In this document: positions 15,890 to 23,383 of the stretch, piece after piece
Numbering within the stretch: position 1 is the stretch's first letter
How the letters are laid out: each line of letters opens with the position of its first letter
The notes under the pieces: generated by a model
Database searches by the model: none
Told to the model about the DNA's origin: nothing
Seen by the model: the letters and a program-made list of their open reading frames with translations, nothing else
Origin: JAKQIM01 sp964633225
Lineage (GTDB): Bacteria > Chloroflexota > Anaerolineae > Anaerolineales > UBA4823
Direction: 5' to 3'
Length of the DNA: 51,781 nt
Assembly (NCBI GenBank): GCA_964633225.1
Contig: CAZWFQ010000022.1
Span: 1 to 51,781, forward strand
Translations under genes and position numbers: made by a program

Positions 15890-16761
15890 GCCTGCCAACC
15901 TGTTTCCTCTTCTTAGCTGGTATGGCGTTGGAAGTGCTCTGGCTCTGGCATCCGGCCCACGCCGGGCCTTTCTTAACCAAAAGGTTTACCCTGGCGGGAT
16001 TCAACTTGCAAAGGAGCCATTGGCTCATGCTGGGCCTGCCCCTCTTGGCCTTGTTCCTGGCGGGGCTGGCTTATTTGTTGGGCCTGGGAGACCTTTACAT
16101 TAGCCTGGACAATTACTTTGTCGGCCTCTTTTTTGTCTGCTTTGGGCTGTACATCCTGACAGCGGGGGTGGTTTCGAACCATCTGCTGCCGCGGGTGAAC
16201 GAGAAAACGGTCCTTGGCGTACAGATCATTATCGCCGTCAGTTTGTTGGTCACGCCTGCGTCTTATAATCCTTGGGCCTTGTTCTTCTTGCTTGAGCTGC
16301 CCATGCTGGTCACCGCTTACCTGGTGGCCCGGCAAACTCCCCTGGGTACGATCACCAAGGCCGTGATCTATTGTTGGTATCTTTTCTCGCTGGTTTTGCT
16401 CGCCTACCAGAACGGCAGCGTCCTCGTCCTGGAAAAATCTCACCCCAATCTCTTGGAAGGTTTTTTAACCGGGGTGATGCTTGTCTTCTTGCTCTTGCAC
16501 ATGCTGTTTAGCATCCGCTTCTTCCTGGTGGCCTCGTCTCTGATCATTCCTGCCAATCGTCCCCTGGTGGGGCGCCTGATGCCTCACCTGTTCAGCGATG
16601 AGCAGGTGTCTCCACGCCGCTTCATTCTCTTGCTGGCTGTTATTTTGGCCATCATCGGCCTGAATGCCTGGCTCAAAATCTTGCCCATGCTGTGGTTGGT
16701 CAACCTGGCGGTCATCCTCAGCACCCAGCTGCTCTTTCGCCCCGAGAAACCTGCCCTATGA
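15886..16761 (+). CDS. Polytopic membrane protein of unknown function
   Basis: Protein of 291 residues with about nine hydrophobic helices and very short loops; I do not recognise a family. The few charged residues are at helix ends (HPAHAGPFLTKRFTL, RVNEKTV, ARQTPLGTITK). It begins within the stop of the DUF3592-like gene and ends within the start of the nucleotidyltransferase gene (both 4-nt ATGA overlaps), so production is coupled to both. It may form a complex with the DUF3592-like protein, but this is a guess from gene order. Confidence 0.7.
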   Translation: MSLPTCFLFLAGMALEVLWLWHPAHAGPFLTKRFTLAGFNLQRSHWLMLGLPLLALFLAGLAYLLGLGDLYISLDNYFVGLFFVCFGLYILTAGVVSNHLLPRVNEKTVLGVQIIIAVSLLVTPASYNPWALFFLLELPMLVTAYLVARQTPLGTITKAVIYCWYLFSLVLLAYQNGSVLVLEKSHPNLLEGFLTGVMLVFLLLHMLFSIRFFLVASSLIIPANRPLVGRLMPHLFSDEQVSPRRFILLLAVILAIIGLNAWLKILPMLWLVNLAVILSTQLLFRPEKPAL

Positions 16762-17507
16762 CCCCGAAAGACTGCACCTTTCCTTCCCTGCCTGAACGAT
16801 ACGACACTGCCTTGCGCACAGCCGTGGAATTCATCTTCGCGCACTTTTCGCCTGCCAGTGTCATTGCCGCCGGTTCCATCCTGCGCGGCCTGCCCGACCC
16901 CTCCAGCGACCTGGATATCTACGTCATCCACCAGGAGCCTTTCCGCCAGCGTATCCAAAAATTCTTCGAGGGCGTTCCCGCCGAGATCTTCATCAACCCG
17001 CCCGCCCAGGTCGAGCGTTATTTAGCCGAAGAGCAAGCCGCCCGCCGCCCGATCACCGCCCACATGCTGACCACCGGCTTCGTCATTTACGGTGACACCC
17101 CCCTCCTGGCTGGCCTGCGCCAGAAGGCCCGGGCGCTCTTGGACGCGCCGCCCGCTCCCGATCCTTTCCGCCTGCTTTGGGCGCGTTACCTGGCAAGCAA
17201 CCTGTACGAAGATGCCCTGGATGTGGTCGAGCGCGACCCGGCTACCGCTCAATTGTTCCTGGCCCAAGCCGTGCAGGCCATGCTGCTCTACGCCTTTCAA
17301 GAGCGCGGCCTGTTCATTCCGCGCCAGAAAGAGCTGCTTGATCGCCTGCACGCCCTCTCTCCCGAGCTGGCCCAGGCGGCCCGCACCTTTATGACCGCCC
17401 CCGGCTTGGCCGACCGCTTGCAGGCCGCCGCGCAGATCACCACTCTAACCGTCAAAGAAACCGGCTTTTTTGAATGGGAAGGTGCGCCCGAAACCGTAGC
17501 GCCATGA
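16758..17507 (+). CDS. Nucleotidyltransferase-fold protein
   Basis: Soluble protein of 249 residues. The motif AAGSILRGLPDPSSDLDIYV near residues 36-55 is the GS...DxD signature of the polymerase-beta-like nucleotidyltransferase fold, with the two metal-binding Asp in DLDIYV. A helical C-terminal part follows (AQLFLAQAVQAMLLYAFQERGLFIPRQKELL), like the HEPN-type or substrate-binding helices of MNT and kanamycin-nucleotidyltransferase relatives. Substrate unknown. Start at 16758 in a 4-nt overlap with the preceding gene; the in-frame ATG at 16692 lies inside that gene and is rejected. Confidence 0.82.
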   Translation: MTPKDCTFPSLPERYDTALRTAVEFIFAHFSPASVIAAGSILRGLPDPSSDLDIYVIHQEPFRQRIQKFFEGVPAEIFINPPAQVERYLAEEQAARRPITAHMLTTGFVIYGDTPLLAGLRQKARALLDAPPAPDPFRLLWARYLASNLYEDALDVVERDPATAQLFLAQAVQAMLLYAFQERGLFIPRQKELLDRLHALSPELAQAARTFMTAPGLADRLQAAAQITTLTVKETGFFEWEGAPETVAP

Positions 17508-17536
17508 TCCACTTAATTGCCCCCTGAAAGGTCACG

Positions 17537-17962
17537 ATGGAAATCAACCTTACCACCCCCGCCTTGCTCTTCCCGGCCATTTCACTCTTGCTGTTGGCCT
17601 ATACCAACCGCTTCCTCTCCCTCGCCGCCCTCATCCGAGACCTGCATTCTAAGTACCAGGCCAATCCCGATGAGGTCTTGCTGGGGCAGCTTGCCAACCT
17701 GCGCTACCGCGTGCGCCTGATCAAAGCGATGCAGGCTTACGGTGCGCTGAGCATTTTTTGCTGTGTCTTATGCATGTTAATCCTGTTCGCTGGCTGGATC
17801 AGGATTGGTGAGATTGTCTTCATCATCAGCCTGGTGTTGATGATGGTCTCACTCGCCATTTCGGTGCGCGAGATCCAAATTTCGGTCGGTGCCCTTGACC
17901 TGCACCTGAGCGACCTGGAATCCAACCTGCCCAATTCTGTCTCTCCCAAGAAAATCCTATGA
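17537..17962 (+). CDS. DUF2721 family membrane protein
   Basis: Protein of 141 residues with three hydrophobic helices: one at the N-terminus (TPALLFPAISLLLLAYTNRF) and two close together near 68-115. The N-terminal segment followed by LSLAALIRDLH is typical of DUF2721, a small integral membrane family of unknown role. Start at 17537 with GAAAGG about 9 nt upstream. The stop overlaps the next start by 4 nt. Confidence 0.82.
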   Translation: MEINLTTPALLFPAISLLLLAYTNRFLSLAALIRDLHSKYQANPDEVLLGQLANLRYRVRLIKAMQAYGALSIFCCVLCMLILFAGWIRIGEIVFIISLVLMMVSLAISVREIQISVGALDLHLSDLESNLPNSVSPKKIL

Positions 17963-18594
17963 CCCGTCCAGAGATCAACCGCGACCCCACCCCTATCCGC
18001 CTGTTTAAATCCGATTTTCTCGAGTTCTTTACCCATATCAGCCCCCTGGCAGTCTTAGCCATCTGGGTGCCGGTGGCCGTTTTCTTCCTTTGGCGGGCCA
18101 TTGCCAATCATCCGGCAGGTTCCTTCCCCTGGCATATTCCGCTGGGCGCCTTGCTCGGCCTCTTCCTGTGGACTCTGGCAGAATACCTGCTGCACCGCTT
18201 TGTCTTTCACTTTCATGCCCAAGGCCCTCGCATCGAGCGTATCATCTTCCTCTTCCACGGCATCCATCATTACCAGCCCGACGCTAAGACGCGCCTGGTC
18301 ATGCCGCCCGTGGTCAGCATTCCGCTGGCGTTGATCTTCTATGCCCTGTTCTACGGCCTGGGTGCCCTCCTGCGCCTGCCGGCTTGGGTGGATCCGGCCT
18401 TCTTTGGCTTTATCATCGGTTACCTGGCGTATGATATGATCCACTATGCCACCCATCACATCCCCATGAAACACCAGCCGCTCAAATTCCTGCGCCGCTA
18501 CCATATGCAGCACCACTTCAAGACCCCCGATCAGCGCTATGGCGTCAGCTCTCCGCTCTGGGATGCCGTCTTTGGCACCATGCCAGAAGAGTGA
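17959..18594 (+). CDS. Sterol desaturase / fatty acid hydroxylase family protein
   Basis: Membrane di-iron enzyme of 211 residues, expected to hydroxylate or desaturate a lipid. The histidine clusters that bind the two irons are all present: HRFVFHFH, HGIHH, HYATHH and HMQHHF. Between them are four hydrophobic helices. Size and spacing fit the fatty acid 2-hydroxylase-like branch. Last gene of the recO-led operon, in 4-nt overlap with the DUF2721 gene. The lipid substrate is unknown. Confidence 0.88.
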   Translation: MTRPEINRDPTPIRLFKSDFLEFFTHISPLAVLAIWVPVAVFFLWRAIANHPAGSFPWHIPLGALLGLFLWTLAEYLLHRFVFHFHAQGPRIERIIFLFHGIHHYQPDAKTRLVMPPVVSIPLALIFYALFYGLGALLRLPAWVDPAFFGFIIGYLAYDMIHYATHHIPMKHQPLKFLRRYHMQHHFKTPDQRYGVSSPLWDAVFGTMPEE

Positions 18595-18644
18595 CGGGTA
18601 GATTGGTGCTGTTTCGTTCAGAAATTTCTGCTTATAGACCCTGA

Positions 18645-19742
18645 TCACTGCTCGTGGATCGGTAGTGTAACGATAAATTTTGTCCCCTGTCCCGGGGTGG
18701 ATTCGACGTTCACCTTCCCCCCATGCGCCTGGATGAAAGCCTGGGCAATCGCCAGGCCCAACCCTGCCCCGTTGGCTTCAGTCCGGCTGCGGCTGCTGTC
18801 TCCGCGGTAGAAGCGGTCGAAGATATGCTCGATCTGCTCGGCCGGGATACCTTCGCCCGTATCGCTCACTGTGATACACGCTTCACCTGCCTCTGCCTTC
18901 AGGTTCACCACCACTTCTCCTTCTGCCGGGGTGTGCCGCAGGGCGTTATCCAATAGGTTCTCGACCACCTGGCGCACCCGCATCATATCCACCTCTGCCT
19001 GCACCGCCTGGGCGGGCGGCTCAAAGCGCAGGCGCACCTGGCGGCTGGCGGCGCTGCCCTGGCACGCTTCTACAATGCTTTGCAGCAGCGTGTTCAACTC
19101 TGCAGATTGGCGGTTCAGCGGCAGCTGCTGGGCCTCGGCCTGTGCCAGTAAGTACAGGTCGTTGATCAAATTGGTCAGGTGTTGTGCCTGCTCTGAAAGC
19201 CGCTCGATTTCATCCATCTCCAGCGGATATACCCCATCCATGATGGCCTGCAGGTTGCCCTGCAGCAGGTGGGCCGGGTGGCGCAGCTCGTGGCTGACAT
19301 CTGCCAGCAGGTTGCGGCGCAGGGTTTCGGCCTCTTCCAACTCGGTTGCCATCTGATTGAAGGACTTGGCCAGGGACTTGACTTCCAGGCTGCCCTTTTC
19401 AGCGACACGTGTGTTGAGCTGGTGACTGGAGATGGCCTGGACGGCCTTTTCCAGGCGGCTGAGCGGCGCCGTCAGCCAGCGGCTCGAGAGAATCCCTGCC
19501 AGCACGCCTACAGCCCCGCCAACCAGCAGTGTGGTCAGCGTCCTCCGCCACAAGTAGCCCTCAAAATACGTTTGCAGACCCTGCAAACTTTCTGGAGGCA
19601 GGTTAGGGTAAGCGGGAAGGGCTGGCGGCAGTTGAGGGCGCTCTGGCGTTAACCCCAGTTCCCGTTCTAGGATGGGAAATAACACCACCAAGATCACCAC
19701 CAGCCCAATGACGATGCTCAAGCGCACCCAAAAGCGATTCAT
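18645..19742 (-). CDS. Sensor histidine kinase (HAMP-HisKA-HATPase)
   Basis: Membrane kinase of 365 residues paired with the response regulator just upstream. Transmembrane helices near residues 6-24 and 70-86 enclose a small outer domain of about 45 residues that is Pro-rich. HAMP follows (about 88-140), then the phospho-acceptor H151 in HELRHPAHLL, and the ATPase domain with N box (VVENLLDNALRHT), G1 (VSDTGEGIP) and G2 (GAGLGLAIAQA). The H box normally reads HELRTPL; here Thr-Pro-Leu is replaced by His-Pro-Ala. Start at 19742, 7 nt after the regulator stop. Last gene of the exporter operon. Confidence 0.92.
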   Translation of the reverse strand: MNRFWVRLSIVIGLVVILVVLFPILERELGLTPERPQLPPALPAYPNLPPESLQGLQTYFEGYLWRRTLTTLLVGGAVGVLAGILSSRWLTAPLSRLEKAVQAISSHQLNTRVAEKGSLEVKSLAKSFNQMATELEEAETLRRNLLADVSHELRHPAHLLQGNLQAIMDGVYPLEMDEIERLSEQAQHLTNLINDLYLLAQAEAQQLPLNRQSAELNTLLQSIVEACQGSAASRQVRLRFEPPAQAVQAEVDMMRVRQVVENLLDNALRHTPAEGEVVVNLKAEAGEACITVSDTGEGIPAEQIEHIFDRFYRGDSSRSRTEANGAGLGLAIAQAFIQAHGGKVNVESTPGQGTKFIVTLPIHEQ

Positions 19743-19749
19743 GGATTCT

Positions 19750-20448
19750 CTAATCTCCCAGGCGGTAACCCACCCCGTACACCGTCTGGATATAGCGAGG
19801 CTTTTGGGGGTCCGGCTCGATCTTGCGGCGCAGGTTGCGAATGTGGCTGTCGAGCGTGCGGTCAACGCCCAAGAATTGGTCGCCCAAGGCACGCCGGATC
19901 AGTTCGCTGCGCGCCAATACAAAGCCGGCCTGTTCCAACAGCACTTGCAAGATATCGAACTCCGTCGCCGTCAGACTGACCTCGCGCCCGTCCACCCGCA
20001 CCCGGCGCATACCGGTATCCAACTCTAGCCCGCCAGAGCGCAGCATCTTGCTTTGGAAGTCCCCGCCCAGGCTGGTGTGCACTCGCAGGCTGGCGCGCAC
20101 GCGTGCCAGCACTTCACGTGGGTTATAGGGCTTTGTGATGTAATCGTCAGCCCCCATCTCTAACCCCACGATCTTATCCGTATCGCTCACACGCGCCGTC
20201 AGCATGATCACCGGCGTTTGTGTCAGCAGCGGGTCGCTGCGCAGCAAGCGGGTCACCTCCAGACCGTCTTTTTCGGGCATCATCAAATCCAGTAACACCA
20301 GGTCGGGGCGCTCGCGGCGGATGGTATGCAAGGCGGCCTCACCGTTATAGGCCGCCAGCACCTCGTAGCCTGCCTGCTCCAGGTAACCCCGCATCAGGCG
20401 TACGATCTCTTTGTCATCATCTACAACCAGGATGCGTTGTTTGAGCAT
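19750..20448 (-). CDS. OmpR/PhoB-family response regulator
   Basis: Two-domain regulator of 232 residues. The receiver domain has the acidic pocket DDDKE near 10-14, phospho-acceptor D54 (LVLLDLMMPEKDG), the conserved Thr (IMLTAR) and Lys (YITKPYNP). A winged helix follows from about 130 (LTATEFDILQVLLEQAGFVLAR, ending QTVYGVGYRLGD). Start at 20448 with GGAG 8 nt upstream. PhoB-type regulators bind direct repeats at 11-bp steps, and such repeats (TGCACAA) precede the first gene of this operon at 24881-24923, so it probably controls its own operon. Confidence 0.93.
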   Translation of the reverse strand: MLKQRILVVDDDKEIVRLMRGYLEQAGYEVLAAYNGEAALHTIRRERPDLVLLDLMMPEKDGLEVTRLLRSDPLLTQTPVIMLTARVSDTDKIVGLEMGADDYITKPYNPREVLARVRASLRVHTSLGGDFQSKMLRSGGLELDTGMRRVRVDGREVSLTATEFDILQVLLEQAGFVLARSELIRRALGDQFLGVDRTLDSHIRNLRRKIEPDPQKPRYIQTVYGVGYRLGD

Positions 20449-20500
20449 CAATTGCGCTCCGTGTGTTTCATCTTGATTTTACCACCTCACCTGCGGACTG

Positions 20501-21259
20501 TTACCGGGCCGCGATCTCCTCTAACATGGCAATGAGGGCTTCCAGCCAGGGACCGCTGATGGTATTGTTCAGGCTGGGCGCAGCGACCATTCCAGAAGCC
20601 TGCTGGGTAGCCATGGTAGAGAAATCCATTTCTCCCATACCGCTGCCCATGCCGCCCTCTGTGGGTGCACCCCTACCCGGCATACCACCGCCGCCCTCTG
20701 GCATCTCGGGCCGTTCTCCACCTTGGCCGCCAAACCCGCCCTCTGGCATTTCAGGCATCTGCCCGCTGGCGCGCATCGCTTCTAGGGTAGACTGCATTTC
20801 AGGCGAAGGGGTTCCACCCATACCCATCCCGCCAAAGCCTGTCTCGATGCCCAGCTCTTGCGAGAGGGCTGCCATGCTTTCGCGGTCGAACGACATGTCA
20901 TTGATTGCCGCCTGCTGTTCCTCGGTCAAAATGCCGCGGATTTGTGTGTAGAGGGCGTCGATCTCTGCCTGGGCAGCAGTGTCGCTTTCGCCCAGGCTGC
21001 GCATTGCTTTCCACAGCGGCAGCAGCGTCGTGGCTTGTTCAGCCGTCAGGGGCATATCACTACTTTGTAATGAAAGGATGCCCAGCGCCAACTGCATGCT
21101 TTCAGACGTAGTGCTGCCTGTGGTCATGGTTTCATCAGGCATCGGGGTGCCCTCCGCCTCCACCGCCTGGGTAGATTGGGTGTTGGTTCCACCACAAGCT
21201 GCCAGCGGCAGCGCCAGCAATAGCAGGATGATGGTTAGGAGGATGATTTTATGTTTCAT
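20501..21259 (-). CDS. Small lipoprotein, Spy/CpxP-like helical region and Gly-Met-rich linker
   Basis: Lipoprotein of 252 residues. The signal peptide ends LPLAAC with lipidated C22. The region of about residues 50-125 is helical with an LTAEQ and an LTEEQQAAI motif, like the LTxxQ motifs of Spy/CpxP-type periplasmic proteins, though the match is short. Residues 140-215 are low-complexity, rich in Gly, Met, Pro and Glu (GGMGMGG, GGGGMPGRG). It sits between the ABC permease and the response regulator, so it may present a ligand to the sensor kinase or the adaptor. Metal sensing is possible given the Met content; not shown. Confidence 0.78.
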   Translation of the reverse strand: MKHKIILLTIILLLLALPLAACGGTNTQSTQAVEAEGTPMPDETMTTGSTTSESMQLALGILSLQSSDMPLTAEQATTLLPLWKAMRSLGESDTAAQAEIDALYTQIRGILTEEQQAAINDMSFDRESMAALSQELGIETGFGGMGMGGTPSPEMQSTLEAMRASGQMPEMPEGGFGGQGGERPEMPEGGGGMPGRGAPTEGGMGSGMGEMDFSTMATQQASGMVAAPSLNNTISGPWLEALIAMLEEIAAR

Positions 21260-21317
21260 TTGCGTATTCCTTTTTTATTTTGTCAATTTTCTTACCAACC
21301 TGGCCTCTGGCCTGTTT

Positions 21318-21411
21318 GTAGGGGCGACCCGCCTTGGGTGAGCAGGGGTCTTTTCTTGTCGGCTAACTTTGCCAGAGCGGTAGTTGGTTGGCCATGCAGG
21401 GTCGCCCTTAC
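21318..21411. repeat. Inverted repeat GTAGGGGCGACCC ... GGGTCGCCCTTAC
   Basis: Left arm 21318-21330 and right arm 21399-21411 match at 12 of 13 positions, with 68 nt between. The arms match a palindromic repeat common in Chloroflexota and some cyanobacterial genomes. The right arm overlaps the stop codon of the ABC permease gene. Confidence 0.6.
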
Positions 21412-22637
21412 TCGTGTCGTAACGCCTCGATCGGGTCGAGCATCGCCGCCTTATTGGCCGGGTAAAAACCGAAGAAAATGCCTACCGCCGCGGCCGAGGC
21501 AAACGCCGTGATGATCGAATTGGGCACTACCTCGGTGCGCATGCCGCCCAGTGTTTCAAACAGGTATGACCCGCCTACGCCGCAGGCTACGCCCAACAGC
21601 CCTCCTACCAGGCTGAGCATCAGGGCCTCTGACAGAAACTGCCAGCGGATATCGCTTGGGCTGGCACCCACCGCCTGGCGGATACCGATCTCACGCGTGC
21701 GCTCGGTGACGCTTACCAGCATGATGTTCATGATGCCGATGCCGCCCACCACCAGCGATACGGCTGCCACCCAGGCCAGCAGTTGGCGAAAAGTTTCTGT
21801 GGTGGATGCCTGCGTGGTGATCACATCATCCTGCGTGGTGACGGTGAAATCCAGCTCGTCCAGGCTCACCTCGTGGCGCTTGGCCAGCAGCAGAGTCATC
21901 TGCAAGATCACGTTGTCCATATCCACGCCCTCTTCCAGCTCCACATAGACCGTGTTCACGCTGTCCCCCACCATGCGGGCGAACATTGAGAAGGTGAATT
22001 TCTGGAAGACCACGGTAATGGGGGTGTAGAGCGCGCTGTCGAAGTCGGTATTGCCTACCATGCCGCGCTCGGCCAATACGCCGATGACAGTCAGCTTGAC
22101 ATCGCCTGCCGTGATTACCGCGCCAATCGGTTCTTGATCACCGAATAACTCCTCTGCCAGCGCCGAGCCAAGCACAGCCACCCGGCGGGCAGATTCCTGC
22201 TCTGCATCGCTAAAGAAACGCCCGCTGGCGATCTCCATATCGCGTACGGAGGGGAAATCGGCTGTAGTGCCCTGGATGGTGACGGATTCGATGCTGACAT
22301 TGTCATACTTGACCGTTTCTGACGAGCTCTGTTCAACCACCACGCCCTGGATACCGTCGATGTTCTCGGCAATGGCGGCGGCATCGTCATACACCAGCCC
22401 GCCGCCCAGTGAAGAGTTCCCCATGGGGGCGCGGCTGAAAGCGCTGCGGACGTAGATCAGGTTCGATCCCAGGCTGGTGATCTGATCTTTGATCGTGGCT
22501 TCGGTGCCGGCGCTGATGGCGATCATGATGATCACTGCCGCCACGCCGATGATCACGCCCAGCATGGTCAACAAAGAGCGCAGCTTATTGCGCGCCAGCC
22601 CTTGCCAGGCAATTTTTAGGATTTTACTGGGTCTCAT
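21408..22637 (-). CDS. MacB-like ABC transporter permease (FtsX/MacB_PCD)
   Basis: Permease of 409 residues with the MacB/LolC plan: one N-terminal helix (SLLTMLGVIIGVAAVIIMIAI), a large extracytoplasmic MacB_PCD domain of about 230 residues (SLGSNLIYVRSAF; VRDMEIASGRFF), then three helices at the C-terminus with the family motif GIMNIMLVSVTERTREIGIR. It ends DPIEALRHE. Such transporters act by mechanotransmission on substrates at the membrane surface. Start at 22637, overlapping the ATPase gene by 14 nt. Upstream in-frame ATG codons lie within the ATPase gene. Confidence 0.94.
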   Translation of the reverse strand: MRPSKILKIAWQGLARNKLRSLLTMLGVIIGVAAVIIMIAISAGTEATIKDQITSLGSNLIYVRSAFSRAPMGNSSLGGGLVYDDAAAIAENIDGIQGVVVEQSSSETVKYDNVSIESVTIQGTTADFPSVRDMEIASGRFFSDAEQESARRVAVLGSALAEELFGDQEPIGAVITAGDVKLTVIGVLAERGMVGNTDFDSALYTPITVVFQKFTFSMFARMVGDSVNTVYVELEEGVDMDNVILQMTLLLAKRHEVSLDELDFTVTTQDDVITTQASTTETFRQLLAWVAAVSLVVGGIGIMNIMLVSVTERTREIGIRQAVGASPSDIRWQFLSEALMLSLVGGLLGVACGVGGSYLFETLGGMRTEVVPNSIITAFASAAAVGIFFGFYPANKAAMLDPIEALRHE

Positions 22638-23376
22638 AGACTGCCTCTTGCTGCATGATGGCCGCCTGGTCGGCGCCAGTGGCTGGATTAAGACGGTCGC
22701 TCTCAATCTCCCCGTCTTTTAAGCGGATGATACGCCGCGCATAAGCCGCGATATCATCCTCATGGGTTACCATGACGATCGTGCGCCCGCGCTTGTGCAG
22801 CTCGCACAGTAGGGCCATGATCTCGTTGCCGGTGCGCGAGTCTAGGTTGCCGGTCGGTTCATCTGCCAGGATCAGCACGGGATCGTTGATCAGGGCGCGT
22901 GCAATTGCCACGCGCTGCATCTGCCCGCCAGACATCTCGTGCGGTTGGTGATAGATGCGTTCAGCCAACCCCACGGCCTTCAAAGCTTCGAAAGCCATTT
23001 CTTCAGGTTCGCCCTGGTCGTGACCATTGCGGTTGTAGAGCAGCGGCAGCATCACGTTCTCCAGGGCGCTGGTGCGCGCCAGCAGGTTGTAAGATTGAAA
23101 GACGAACCCCAGGCGCTGGTTGCGGATGATCGCCAGCTCATTCTTGCTCAGGTCGCTTACATCTTCTCCAGCCAGGATATACTTGCCCGAGGTGGGGTGA
23201 TCGAGGCAGCCCAGGATGTTCATCAGCGTGCTTTTGCCAGAGCCAGACGCACCCATGATGGCGACGAACGCGTTTTCTTCGATGCGTAGGCTGAGACCTT
23301 CCAGCGCCCTTACCTGCACATCGCCAACGCCGTACACTTTGATAAGTTCTTCAATCTGGATGATGGGGGTATCCAT
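22624..23376 (-). CDS. ABC transporter ATP-binding protein, MacB/LolD type
   Basis: ATPase of 250 residues driving the MacB-like permease. Walker A GASGSGKST is at 42-50, the Q loop follows (GFVFQSYNLLART), the signature is MSGGQMQRVAIARAL, Walker B is VLILADEPTG, and the switch His is in MVTHED. The last 25 residues after LKDGEIESDR are extra compared with LolD. Separate ATPase and permease genes are usual in Gram-positive and Chloroflexota versions, in contrast to fused MacB. It lies 7 nt after the adaptor gene. Confidence 0.95.
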   Translation of the reverse strand: MDTPIIQIEELIKVYGVGDVQVRALEGLSLRIEENAFVAIMGASGSGKSTLMNILGCLDHPTSGKYILAGEDVSDLSKNELAIIRNQRLGFVFQSYNLLARTSALENVMLPLLYNRNGHDQGEPEEMAFEALKAVGLAERIYHQPHEMSGGQMQRVAIARALINDPVLILADEPTGNLDSRTGNEIMALLCELHKRGRTIVMVTHEDDIAAYARRIIRLKDGEIESDRLNPATGADQAAIMQQEAVYETQ

Positions 23377-23383
23377 ACCGGCC

